A DNA stretch of 48,405 nucleotides. Origin: an uncultured Pedosphaera sp. GTDB lineage: Bacteria > Verrucomicrobiota > Verrucomicrobiia > Limisphaerales > Pedosphaeraceae. The notes beneath the pieces were generated by a model that did no database searches, had not been told where the DNA came from, and saw only the letters and a list, made by a program, of their open reading frames with translations. The stretch spans positions 1 through 48,405 of the forward strand of contig CAIYZC010000517.1 of NCBI GenBank assembly GCA_903930565.1. The letters are read 5' to 3'. Within the stretch, counting starts at the first letter, position 1; each line of letters opens with the position of its first letter. The position numbers and the translations under genes were made by a program. Below are positions 34,940 through 42,966 of the stretch, one piece after another.

Positions 34940-35629
34940 ATGAATGCCCTCCTTGAGGCGATCCTGGGCAACGACCTGACCAAGGTGCGCACCCTGCTGC
35001 GGGCCGATCCCGGCCTCGCCGGGCAACCGGTGGACCAAACCCATTGGTGCGCGCCCGCCATCCCGCATTACCTCTACGCCGGCGATCAACCGCTGCATTT
35101 GGCCGCCGCCGGTTTTCGCGCCGAAATGGTGACGGAACTCCTCGCCGCCGGCGTGGATCCCAACGCCGCCGCCAGCCGACGGAAAGCCACCCCCCTGCAT
35201 TACGCGGCCGACGGGGCGCCCACGGCTCCCGGCTGGGACGAAGCGCTTCAAGTGCTGACGATGAAACGATTGTTGGCCGCCGGCGCAAGGATCAACGCTC
35301 CCGATCACGGCGGCGCGACGGCTTTGCACCGCGCGGTGCGCTGCCGTTGCGCGACCGCCGTGAAGTTCCTCCTCGCGGAAGGGGCGGAGGCCACCGTTCA
35401 AAACCATTCCGGTTCCACCCCTTTCCATTTGGCCGTGCAAAACACCGGCAAGAGCGGCAGCGGGAGCGCCGAGGCCCACCAAGCCCAACGGGAAATCATC
35501 GCCGCCTTCCGGGCGGCCGGCCTCTCTCCGGAATTGCCCGATGGCCAAGGTCGCTCGGTTCTTGACTGGGCCAAAAGCCCCTTGGTGCGGCAGTGGATAC
35601 TGAATCCCGCCGACCCGCCCGCGGAGTAG
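34940..35629 (+). CDS. Ankyrin repeat protein
   Basis: The 229-residue protein without a signal peptide has about five ankyrin repeats: NALLEAILGNDLTKVRTLLR, DQPLHLAAAGFRAEMVTELL-AGVDPNA, TPLHYAADG-KRLLAAGARINA, TALHRAVRCRCATAVKFLL-EGAEATVQ and TPFHLAVQN. The TPLH and LLxxGA signatures are clear. Ankyrin repeats mediate protein contacts; no partner can be named. One repeat holds an insert (APTAPGWDEALQ). A C-terminal segment QGRSVLDWAKSPLVRQWI closes the solenoid. It reads divergently from the dehydrogenase gene and is followed by a 641-base gene-free stretch. Confidence 0.85.
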   Translation: MNALLEAILGNDLTKVRTLLRADPGLAGQPVDQTHWCAPAIPHYLYAGDQPLHLAAAGFRAEMVTELLAAGVDPNAAASRRKATPLHYAADGAPTAPGWDEALQVLTMKRLLAAGARINAPDHGGATALHRAVRCRCATAVKFLLAEGAEATVQNHSGSTPFHLAVQNTGKSGSGSAEAHQAQREIIAAFRAAGLSPELPDGQGRSVLDWAKSPLVRQWILNPADPPAE

Positions 35630-36270
35630 CCATCAAAATAGACGATTGCGTTCGGGAGTTTCCTCCCCCATCACACCCTTTAAGCGCAATATTTGTAGCC
35701 AGGAGGCAGGACCACAGCCATTGACATAAGCGTTCGGACACGCCGGGCGCGCGCGGGGAGCTTTAGGCGTAACCGCCTGCTACCACCCGACGGCGGCGAT
35801 GGGGATGAGCGTGCCGCCAACCGCCAGGTCTTGTAGTGTGATGAAAGCAACGCGCGGCACCGCTTTGGGGGGCGTGGATGGGCCATTGCCACGGAACTGT
35901 TGGGTGGCAGGCGGGTGGGCAAGGTTTGGATTTCGTGGCTCCAAGCGTCTGGTTTCGCCCAGCGGGTGGACCAGTTCGTGGAGTTTCGAGTGGCGGGACA
36001 AGTTCAAAAGCGGTGCCACGCTTCGCTACACCGCACTCCAAGACGCTGGCGCGCGGATGGCTCCCCCCTCGTGACGCCGAACCCGCGGAGGCTTCAACCA
36101 ACTCCCTCCCGGGTGCAACCTTGGCCCAGCTAAAATCTCCTAAATCAATGGCAGTGGGAGGCAGGGCTGGAATGGGTCGGAGAATCGTCACCCCCGCCTA
36201 CCTCAAAGCCCCCCTGACTACCTCAATATTCCCGTTGCCGCACGGCGCCCGGGTTGCCGATGCTGGCGGG
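35630..36270. other. 641-base stretch without a supported gene, repeat-like composition
   Basis: Frames here are open on several strands but none has a family-like protein, a ribosome-binding site or a signal peptide. The section around 35930-36070 (CAAAAGCGGTGCCACGCTTC and its neighbours) has the look of the dispersed intergenic repeats I associate with Verrucomicrobia genomes; this is recollection and was not checked. A promoter for the gene at 36271 may lie at the right end, but I cannot point to one. Confidence 0.45.
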
Positions 36271-37317
36271 ATGCGAATCACTTTATTTCGGGCCATGGCC
36301 GGCATCTGCCTGCTGGCGGTCGGCAACGTTCGCCCCTCGCACGCGGGGGAACCCACGACCACCCCCGGCGAATACGCGGTGCTGCGATCCTTTCCCCCCG
36401 GGCGCTTGGCGGAACTCAGCCGCTGGGACAAACCCAACGCCGACGGCCTCTCGGGCAACAACGCCATCAACGGGAAATGGCTTGAAGCGGGCGGCCAGCG
36501 CGGCAGTTGCCGGGGGGTGGCGGCCGCCATCATCGCCGACGACCTGGCGGCGGCGGATGACGCGTGGCGCGGTATCGACACCGCCTTCGCCCACCAACGG
36601 CCGGACGGCGGATTTCTGGCCGAAATCCGTCCCAACGGCGCGAGCGCGCGACCCTATGGTGCCGCGGTGGAGACCGCCTACTTCTTCCTGCAGGAAGTCG
36701 GCCGCACCATCCTCATCATCCGGGAATCGCCCCATGAAGCCCATTTCCACGCCCGCATCGCCGCCCTCGAACCCAAGATCCGCCAGGCCTGCGAGTTCAT
36801 CAGCGGAGGCTACGACACCATCATCACCCGCAGCACCCACGCGGTGAACCGGATCATCATTGCCGCCAAAGCCTTCGGGGACTGCGGCCGCGTGCTGCAC
36901 GACGAAAAGCTGGTGGCCACGTCCCGCAAACTCATCACCCACGCCCTCACCCGCCGCGATGCCGCCGGGGTGTTCATCGAAAACGATGGCCGGGACTCCA
37001 GCTACAATGTGGTGTCCATCCTCTACGGGCAGGAACTCGCCCTCCAAGTGCCCCTCCCCGAATTTGAAGCGGCCCTCCCCGCCGCCGTGGCGTGGGAGTT
37101 GACCCGCATCCGCCCCACGGGCGAGGTGGACGTCACCGGCAACACCCGCACCGGGGTGGGCCGCGAAAAATCCTACACCGGCCAGCCCAAGAACGTGAAT
37201 TACAACGAAGTCGTCCTCGCCCTCACCTATTACGGCACCGTCCATCACGACGCCGCCGCGCTGGCGGCCGCCGACCGCGTTTTTGCTTACACCCATCAGC
37301 CGCCGGCGGTCAAATAG
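36271..37317 (+). CDS. Secreted protein of unknown function, alpha/alpha-toroid-like
   Basis: The 348-residue protein starts at 36271, where GGCGGG precedes the ATG closely. A signal peptide (FRAMAGICLLAVGNVRPSHA) is followed by an all-helical sequence with the character of an (alpha/alpha) barrel: KWLEAGGQRGSCRGVAAAII, GIDTAFAHQRPDGGFLAEI, YGAAVETAYFFLQEVGRTIL, STHAVNRIIIAAKAFGD, DGRDSSYNVVSILYGQELAL and VNYNEVVLALTYYGTVH. The DGGF motif recalls terpene-cyclase, pectate-lyase or glycoside-hydrolase barrels, but I do not recognise the family. Acidic residues in ENDGRDSSYN are candidates for an active site. It has no operon partner. Confidence 0.7.
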   Translation: MRITLFRAMAGICLLAVGNVRPSHAGEPTTTPGEYAVLRSFPPGRLAELSRWDKPNADGLSGNNAINGKWLEAGGQRGSCRGVAAAIIADDLAAADDAWRGIDTAFAHQRPDGGFLAEIRPNGASARPYGAAVETAYFFLQEVGRTILIIRESPHEAHFHARIAALEPKIRQACEFISGGYDTIITRSTHAVNRIIIAAKAFGDCGRVLHDEKLVATSRKLITHALTRRDAAGVFIENDGRDSSYNVVSILYGQELALQVPLPEFEAALPAAVAWELTRIRPTGEVDVTGNTRTGVGREKSYTGQPKNVNYNEVVLALTYYGTVHHDAAALAAADRVFAYTHQPPAVK

Positions 37318-37344
37318 GCGCTTGGCCCGCCGTCGCCTTTTCGT

Positions 37345-37872
37345 TCAGCCTACCCGGCGGCCCAGAATGACCAAATCGTGCTCCCGGTCGCCGACCAGCG
37401 CGACGCGGGGCAGGTGGCCCCAGGTGGTGAAGCCGTGCCGCTCGAAGAGGCGAAGGCTGGGGCGGTTGGCGGCAAAGATGAGCGCCACAAGGCTGTGGCA
37501 CCGAAGGGACGGGGCGTGGGCGATGCAACGGCGCAACAACTCACTCCCCAAGCCGCAGCCGCGATCCGCGGGGCCGAGATAGATGCTCACTTCGCAAGTG
37601 CCATCATAGGCGGCGCGGCTATGGAAGGAGGAATAACTCAGCCAACCGGCGATCCGGCCCGCCGTTTCCGCAACCCAAATGGGCCGGCGGCCGGGGGAGT
37701 GCTGATCGAACCAAGGCCGGCGCTGGGCGACGGAAACGGGTTCAAGATCCGCCGTGACCACGCGGGAGGGAATGATGGAATTGTAGATTTCCACCATGGC
37801 GGGCAGGTCGTCCAAGGTGGCGTCGCGGAAGGTCCAAGGCAGCGGCTTCGATGGCGGCGGGGCGGAGTTCAT
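37345..37872 (-). CDS. GNAT family N-acetyltransferase (phosphinothricin acetyltransferase-like)
   Basis: The 175-residue protein has a GNAT fold: WTFRDATLDDLPAMVEIYNSII, IAGWLSYSSFHSRAAYDGTCEVSIYL, the acetyl-CoA-binding loop DRGCGLGSELLRRCI (R-G-x-G-x-G/A type) and FERHGFTTWGHLPRVALVGDREHDLVIL. The layout is that of the phosphinothricin/methionine sulfoximine acetyltransferase group, whose members acetylate small amines, but the substrate here is unknown. Its ATG overlaps the stop of the FtsK/EccC-like gene (TGATG), so the two are translationally coupled, which is unusual and suggests it may modify a component or substrate of that system. It converges with the secreted gene at 36271. Confidence 0.88.
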   Translation of the reverse strand: MNSAPPPSKPLPWTFRDATLDDLPAMVEIYNSIIPSRVVTADLEPVSVAQRRPWFDQHSPGRRPIWVAETAGRIAGWLSYSSFHSRAAYDGTCEVSIYLGPADRGCGLGSELLRRCIAHAPSLRCHSLVALIFAANRPSLRLFERHGFTTWGHLPRVALVGDREHDLVILGRRVG

Positions 37873-40800
37873 CAGCGGGCGGGGAAGGCGTGTTGGGCCA
37901 ACCAGTCGGCGGGGGGTACGGCGTAGGGGCGGAAGACTTCCAAATAGCCTTGTTGCTCGTTGTAGAACAAGGCGCGATGCAGTCCGAGGTCGTTGGCTTT
38001 GGGGCTGTCGATGAGGCTCGCGGAATCGTTTGCGCTCATCTGGAACACGACGCGCATCTCAAACTCGCTGAACGCCTTCTTGCTCAGGAAGCGATTGACG
38101 TTGTTGTAAGTGTCGAACGAAGCCACGACGTGACAGCCCTGCGTGGCGCCTTCGCAGATAATTTGGTTGAGCAGAGCGGCGGGGTTCGGCGGCGCGTCGG
38201 GATCGGGCGTGCCGAAGCCAAAGTCCTCCTCGTAACGCAGCTTGGGGTGCCGCGGGAGTCCGTGGAAGAACAGGAAGGTGGGCACGGGGGCGGACCCGCC
38301 CTCCTCAGCGGCCTGGCATTGCAAATCCGCCGCCAAGCGGGCCAGCACTTCGGGCAATTCGCCACCTTTGGCGACCGTGACCGGTTGGCCCAGACGCCGG
38401 AGAACGCCGTCCAAGTAATCGCGGGCGGGGGTGCCCGACGGCGTGCCGTGGCAGAACACCAAGCGCACGCCCCCCGGCGGATACTGCGCCGCCAACCCCA
38501 CGAGGGCGACGGTGAAAATGGCCAGGATCGCCTCGTCGCGTTGGCCCACGAGGAGCAAATGGTTGCCGGCCTGGCGGTGGAACAAGGCTTCGGTCGGTCC
38601 CTTGATGGAATTGGGCGCGCCGAGCCAAATCCGCGGCTCGAGCGGAGCGGTCGCCGGGGTTCGCGCCAAGGCCGCGGCCAGGAGCGGGTTTTCCGCGACA
38701 TCGGCCGGGGCGTCGCCCTCGAACACAATCGGCTTGGGGTAGGTCAACCCGGTGCGCTGCGCCTGGGTAATAACTTGGTCCAGATAGCGGTCGCGGATTT
38801 CGTCCGAGAGCCACACCGTTTGGAACGGGCTGTTGCCGGCGAGGGCGCCGGCGGCATCGTTGTAAATGCCCTCGCCCGGCCGCGACAGGAGCCGCGGAGC
38901 CGGGTTGCTGTCATCCATGATCAAATAGGCGTCGGCCTCGTTGCATTGGAGCGCGATGCGCACGACCATTTGGCCCATGGTGGCGCGGGCCACGGTGTAG
39001 GCGCCGCCGAGAGTCTGCGAGCCGAGCAACACGTGAATGCCGAAGGCGCGCCCCTGCCGGACAATGCGGTCCAGCAAAACGGAGGCGGACTGGCTGATTT
39101 TGTCATCCTCGACGAACAATTCCTGAAATTCGTCGATCATCAACAAGGTGCGCGGCATCGGTCCCTGGCCGCCGGCCCGGAAGAAGCCGGGGAGATCCTG
39201 CACGCCCAGTTCGCGGAACTTTTCCCCGCGCCGCTGAAGTTCCTCATCGACGCGCGCGAGCACGCTCAAACCGAACTCGCGGTCGCTCGCAATGGCGACC
39301 ACGCGGGCGTGGGGCAGCGCGCGGGCGCCGTAACACTTGAACTCCACGCCCTTTTTGAAGTCCACAAGGTAGAACTCCACCTGGGCCGGGCTGCACCACA
39401 GCGCGAGGTTGGTGATGATGACATGGAACAACGTGGACTTGCCGGAACCGGTTTTGCCCGCGATCAAGCCGTGCTGACGCGTGCCCTTGCCGAGCGCCAG
39501 GTATTGGAGCTTGGTCGCGCCGGTGCGGCCGATGGGCACGCGCAATTCCGCGCTCGTGTCCAGGCTCCAGATTTCCGCCGGGGTCGGCACCACCTGGGCG
39601 AAGGGCACTTCCACCCGGCCGGAATCCTTGCTGGCGCGGCCCACGCGGTGGACCAATTCCGCGGCCCACTCCGCGCCGGGCGGCGCGTCGGGCAGAAACG
39701 TGACCCCCGGCAGTGCGAGGGCGGTGAGCTGCGGTTCCGCGCCCTTCCAACCCACGACGGCTCCGGCGCGGCGCAGTTCCTCCGCGGGCGGTTCCGGCGC
39801 GGCGCCGGGCGCGACGGGCCGGCGGTCCCAATGGATCAGCGTGTAAACGCCGCAGCGCGCGCCGTTGGCGGCGATGCTCTCCAACCGGCGCAGGGCGGCC
39901 TCGCTGAAGTTGACCGGAAAATCCGCCACGACCAGGAAATGAAACTTCTCCGCGATTTCGCCCGCCTGTTCGTTGAACTCCGCGATGCTGGCGTAGTCAT
40001 TGCGCAGGTACATCTGGATGACCTTCTCCATGTGCGCGCTGAGTTCGGCGAGTTTCTCCTCGATCTGGGCGGGCTGGGTCCAGATGCGGTAATTGATCAG
40101 TTGCTCCTCGTGGTCGGCGAGGTGCATGACGCCCGCGAAATTCTGGCCGAGGCCGACGGGGTCCAGGATGGTGAATTGCACCCGGCCGGACGGGGTGACG
40201 GTGAGCAGGCGCAGGATCACGCTGTTCAACAGGTCCGCGGCGCGCTCGCGCTGCGCGGCGGGCGCCTCCACCAGCAACGAGCCGGCCTCGGGATACGTGA
40301 GCAGCAGCGGGATTTCCCACTTCGCCGGCCCGGGCAAGGCGAGGCGGGGATCGCGGGGCAAGACACCGGCCAGGCGCGCCACATCGATTTCCAAGCGACC
40401 GAAGGGCACCGCGGAAGCGAATTGCGCGGGCGGGCGCCAGGCGGACCATCCGGCCGCGCCCCATGGCGGGAACAGGGCGCGCGCACGCTCCCCGGCCGCC
40501 ACGCAAGCGGCGTGCAACGGGGTGATCGTCGCGCGCCATTCCGCCGCCAAACTCTCCCAGCGCACCGCCGCATCCGCGGCCCAGCGCGCCTCCAAGGCGG
40601 TCCCTTCGCTTTCGAGGGCCCGGCGCCGTTCGTCCGCCGCGCCGGTCAACCCGGCCAGCAGCCGTTCATGCGCGTCGTTCAACCGCGCCTGTGCCACCCG
40701 CTGCGCCGCCTCGCAATCCGCCGCTACGCGCATGGTCTTTTCGTCCGCCCGCATCCGGCAGGCCACGCGTTCCGTGGAGGCCTGGTCCAGCGCGGCCTTC

Positions 40801-41753
40801 AATTCCTCGTCGATCGCGCCGCTCAAGGCCGCGAAGCGTTCGCGGGCCCGCGCGTTCGCATCGCGGAAAGCGGTTTCATTGAGGTCGTGCGCGGCCGCGC
40901 ACAAGCCGCGGCACCGGGCCAGACCGTTGACGATTTGCCCCGCCAAGGCCGTGCCGCGCGCGCGCCCCAGCCACTGCAACAGCCCCATGAGCACGAACCC
41001 GCCCACCGCGACCCCACCCGCCGTCGGCCAGTCCAGCCGGCCCGTCCCGGCGTGCAGGGCGAGGCCGCCCAGAAGGACCCCCAACGGAGTGAGACTCAAC
41101 AACCCCCACAGCACCATCAAGCGAACCGCCACGGTGGTCAACCGGCCGCGAAACGCGTGCGTGTCCGCCAAAGTTTGGGCGGCTTGGGCCTGCGCGCGGG
41201 CGAGTTGCTCGTGGTGGTCGCCCGGCGCGGCGGGCGGGGCCGGAGTGACCGCGGGATCCAGCCGGCGCACGAACGCACCAAACGGTCGCAACGCGCGGAG
41301 CGCGGCGGCTTCCACCCCCGCCAGCACCGTTCGCTCCGCCTGCAAGCGGCCAACGAACTCCGCGTGCGCGGCGGCGGCTTCCGCCAGCGCCGCCTCCCGC
41401 TCGCGCTCGGCCTGCAACATGCGTTTTTGGAGCTGGAACTTCTTGGCGCCCAATTGCCGCTCGACGCGGGCGATGCCCTGCTCCTTGCTCGTGCCGCGGG
41501 CGCGCGCGATCCAAGCCTTGCGGCGCTGATACCTGGCGGCCAGGCCTTGGTCGGCCGCCTGCTTGGCGGCCAGGGCTTCGGCCATCAACCGTTCGCTCTC
41601 CGCGGTCCCCTCGGCCAGAGTTTGCTCCCGGCGGCGGCGTTCCTGCGCCAGGCGGGTCAAACCACCCGTCGCCAAGTCCTGCTCGCGCGCGGCAAAGGTT
41701 TCCACCGCCGCGCGCAACTCGCGGACCAACGTCACCGCCCCCGTCACGCCCAT
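37872..41753 (-). CDS. FtsK/SpoIIIE-EccC-like membrane ATPase with three ATPase modules
   Basis: The 1293-residue protein starts at 41753. Residues 1-205 are Ala/Glu/Arg-rich coiled coil; two membrane helices follow (about 211-232, LMVLWGLLSLTPLGVLLGGL, and 244-262, VAVGGFVLMGLLQWLG). A second coiled coil (265-440) leads to three FtsK-like modules. D1 (about 470-650) has lost Walker A (VEAPAAQRERAAD). D2 (about 740-1000) has an intact GLIAGKTGSGKSTLFHVII (about 765) and Walker B LLMIDEFQELF (about 868). D3 (about 1040-1270) has GNHLLLVGQRDEAI in place of Walker A. Two helices plus tandem ATPases with one or more degenerate is the architecture of EccC/EssC of type VII secretion. No FHA domain is present. 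It follows three small helical genes and ends overlapping the GNAT gene. Confidence 0.85.
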   Translation of the reverse strand: MGVTGAVTLVRELRAAVETFAAREQDLATGGLTRLAQERRRREQTLAEGTAESERLMAEALAAKQAADQGLAARYQRRKAWIARARGTSKEQGIARVERQLGAKKFQLQKRMLQAEREREAALAEAAAAHAEFVGRLQAERTVLAGVEAAALRALRPFGAFVRRLDPAVTPAPPAAPGDHHEQLARAQAQAAQTLADTHAFRGRLTTVAVRLMVLWGLLSLTPLGVLLGGLALHAGTGRLDWPTAGGVAVGGFVLMGLLQWLGRARGTALAGQIVNGLARCRGLCAAAHDLNETAFRDANARARERFAALSGAIDEELKAALDQASTERVACRMRADEKTMRVAADCEAAQRVAQARLNDAHERLLAGLTGAADERRRALESEGTALEARWAADAAVRWESLAAEWRATITPLHAACVAAGERARALFPPWGAAGWSAWRPPAQFASAVPFGRLEIDVARLAGVLPRDPRLALPGPAKWEIPLLLTYPEAGSLLVEAPAAQRERAADLLNSVILRLLTVTPSGRVQFTILDPVGLGQNFAGVMHLADHEEQLINYRIWTQPAQIEEKLAELSAHMEKVIQMYLRNDYASIAEFNEQAGEIAEKFHFLVVADFPVNFSEAALRRLESIAANGARCGVYTLIHWDRRPVAPGAAPEPPAEELRRAGAVVGWKGAEPQLTALALPGVTFLPDAPPGAEWAAELVHRVGRASKDSGRVEVPFAQVVPTPAEIWSLDTSAELRVPIGRTGATKLQYLALGKGTRQHGLIAGKTGSGKSTLFHVIITNLALWCSPAQVEFYLVDFKKGVEFKCYGARALPHARVVAIASDREFGLSVLARVDEELQRRGEKFRELGVQDLPGFFRAGGQGPMPRTLLMIDEFQELFVEDDKISQSASVLLDRIVRQGRAFGIHVLLGSQTLGGAYTVARATMGQMVVRIALQCNEADAYLIMDDSNPAPRLLSRPGEGIYNDAAGALAGNSPFQTVWLSDEIRDRYLDQVITQAQRTGLTYPKPIVFEGDAPADVAENPLLAAALARTPATAPLEPRIWLGAPNSIKGPTEALFHRQAGNHLLLVGQRDEAILAIFTVALVGLAAQYPPGGVRLVFCHGTPSGTPARDYLDGVLRRLGQPVTVAKGGELPEVLARLAADLQCQAAEEGGSAPVPTFLFFHGLPRHPKLRYEEDFGFGTPDPDAPPNPAALLNQIICEGATQGCHVVASFDTYNNVNRFLSKKAFSEFEMRVVFQMSANDSASLIDSPKANDLGLHRALFYNEQQGYLEVFRPYAVPPADWLAQHAFPAR

Positions 41754-41760
41754 GAAATGC

Positions 41761-41973
41761 TTATTCACAATCTTTTCGAACTTTGGCGAGCACCTTGTCC
41801 AGTTGCTCGATGACCGCCACCGCCTTGTCCACACTGCCGAACAATTCGGCCAGGTAATGGAGCTCAAACTCCGCCGCCTTGGCATCGCGCCACACCATCC
41901 GCGTTTGCCCCCAATCCGCCGCGAGTTCGCGGGTGATGGCCGTCAGCCGGCTGCCGTTGCCCGCCAAGCTCAT
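41761..41973 (-). CDS. 70-residue W-x-D helical protein (WXG100-like), ATPase-associated
   Basis: The protein is almost wholly helical on inspection, with two amphipathic halves around W28-R-D30 and F36 (MVWRDAKAAEFELHYLAELF). The spacing W-x-D-x5-F is identical to that in the protein encoded at 42556-42828, and the motif sits at the turn where WXG100 proteins have W-x-G. Its ATG overlaps the stop of the coiled-coil gene before it (ATGA), and the ATPase gene starts eight bases after it. No signal peptide and only one Cys (at the penultimate position). I infer an Esx-like hairpin; sequence is too short to prove it. Confidence 0.65.
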   Translation of the reverse strand: MSLAGNGSRLTAITRELAADWGQTRMVWRDAKAAEFELHYLAELFGSVDKAVAVIEQLDKVLAKVRKDCE

Positions 41974-42545
41974 GCGGCGCCCTCCCCCACCCCGGTGTCC
42001 GCGGGCGTGGGCACGACCGCCGGCGCCGCCGCGTCGGAGGCGGGAGGCGGGACCGTTCCCCCGGTGGCGGGGCGGACGGCTTCCGTGTAGGCGTCCAGCG
42101 TGGCCGCGGCCTGCGCGAGGTAGGCGATGCCCCGCGGCAGATCGCTCGCCAGCACGGTGTCGAGTTTTTCCAATTGCTTCACCAGCGGCAGCGTGCGGTG
42201 CTCGAAATCGCGGAGCCAGTGCTTGATCTGGCGCAGCTTGCCTTCCGCCTCCCCGAAGGCTTCGCGCGCCTTGCGCACGGCCATGAGTTCCGCGCTGGTT
42301 TCGTCCCGCAAATTGCCCAGGCGCGCGCCGAACAACGCCTGCTCGGCGTCCTCCAACCGGCGGCGGCGGCGCTTCAATTGGTCCTCCCAATGCCGCCGCT
42401 GATCGTGCTCCAACCACTGCTTCGTGCGCTGCACCGTCGCGGCCACCTCCGCCACCGTGGGCCGGGCTTTGTTGAGATAAACAATCAGCTTGGCGCGGAA
42501 ATCGGCGAGGGCTTCGACGGACGCGATATGAGCTTGCGGAGCCAT
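41970..42545 (-). CDS. 191-residue coiled-coil protein, ATPase-associated
   Basis: Residues 1-155 are helical and highly charged (RTKQWLEHDQRRHWEDQLKR, LEDAEQALFGARLGNLRDE), and the last 35 are a Pro/Ala/Val-rich flexible tail. It also carries a W-x-D (W53-E-D55), here without a Phe at the matching position. No membrane helix or signal peptide is present and I recognise no family. It sits between the two small W-x-D genes, ten bases after the first and overlapping the second by four. It could be a chaperone, a larger secreted helical substrate, or an adaptor of the ATPase. Confidence 0.65.
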   Translation of the reverse strand: MAPQAHIASVEALADFRAKLIVYLNKARPTVAEVAATVQRTKQWLEHDQRRHWEDQLKRRRRRLEDAEQALFGARLGNLRDETSAELMAVRKAREAFGEAEGKLRQIKHWLRDFEHRTLPLVKQLEKLDTVLASDLPRGIAYLAQAAATLDAYTEAVRPATGGTVPPPASDAAAPAVVPTPADTGVGEGAA

Positions 42546-42555
42546 GGCGGGGCGC

Positions 42556-42828
42556 TCAGTGCTGCTTGAGATATTCCTCGATGCGCTGCGCCTTGCGCAA
42601 CAGGTAGGGGGCGTGCTGCTGCGAAACCTCCACGAATTTGCGCAAGGTTTTGAAAGTTTGCTTGAACTCCTCGGCGAATTTCGCGTGCTCCTGGTCGTTC
42701 CAAGTGTCGCCCAAAGCGGAAAACCGCGCCTGCAGGGCGCTCAGCCGGTTTTGGAGGTCGGCGTTGAACCGCTTCAGTTCCTCGGCGAACCGCCGCACTT
42801 CCTCGGGATCCATCACTGCCTGGGGCAT
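42556..42828 (-). CDS. 90-residue WXG100-like protein (W-x-D variant)
   Basis: The ATG at 42828 is chosen over a TTG at 42882, which lacks support. The protein is two long helices: MDPEEVRRFAEELKRFNADL through ARFSALGDTW and AKFAEEFKQTFKTLRKFVEV to the end, with W43-N-D45 and F51 at the turn. This matches the size, helical-hairpin pattern and central Trp of WXG100 (Esx) proteins, with Asp in place of Gly. The family's C-terminal Y-x3-D/E secretion signal is not evident. It is first in an operon with the coiled-coil protein, the second W-x-D protein and the EccC-like ATPase, the usual partner of Esx proteins. Confidence 0.7.
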   Translation of the reverse strand: MPQAVMDPEEVRRFAEELKRFNADLQNRLSALQARFSALGDTWNDQEHAKFAEEFKQTFKTLRKFVEVSQQHAPYLLRKAQRIEEYLKQH

Positions 42829-42852
42829 AATCGTGCTGTTCGTGCTTAAAAG

Positions 42853-42882
42853 TTTAGACCGGCCGCGCGCGGATTTGCTCAA
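42853..42882 (-). promoter_or_regulatory. Weak candidate promoter of the WxD/EccC-like operon
   Basis: On the minus strand TTGAGC (42882-42877) and TCTAAA (42858-42853) are 18 bases apart and would start transcription about 20 bases upstream of the ATG at 42828. Both hexamers match consensus at four of six positions. Confidence 0.3.
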
Positions 42883-42966
42883 CCATCACGCGGGCGGCTA
42901 CGACTCAATCTGCCGCCATTGTCCCCCAGTGGCAACCGCATTCGCCGGGGGGGAAAGCCCCGCGGC

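Noticed and set aside
37851-41813. 1320-codon plus-strand frame opposite the EccC-like ATPase
   Set aside because: Low-complexity Arg/Gly/Ala product, no motif; the opposite strand carries intact Walker A and B.
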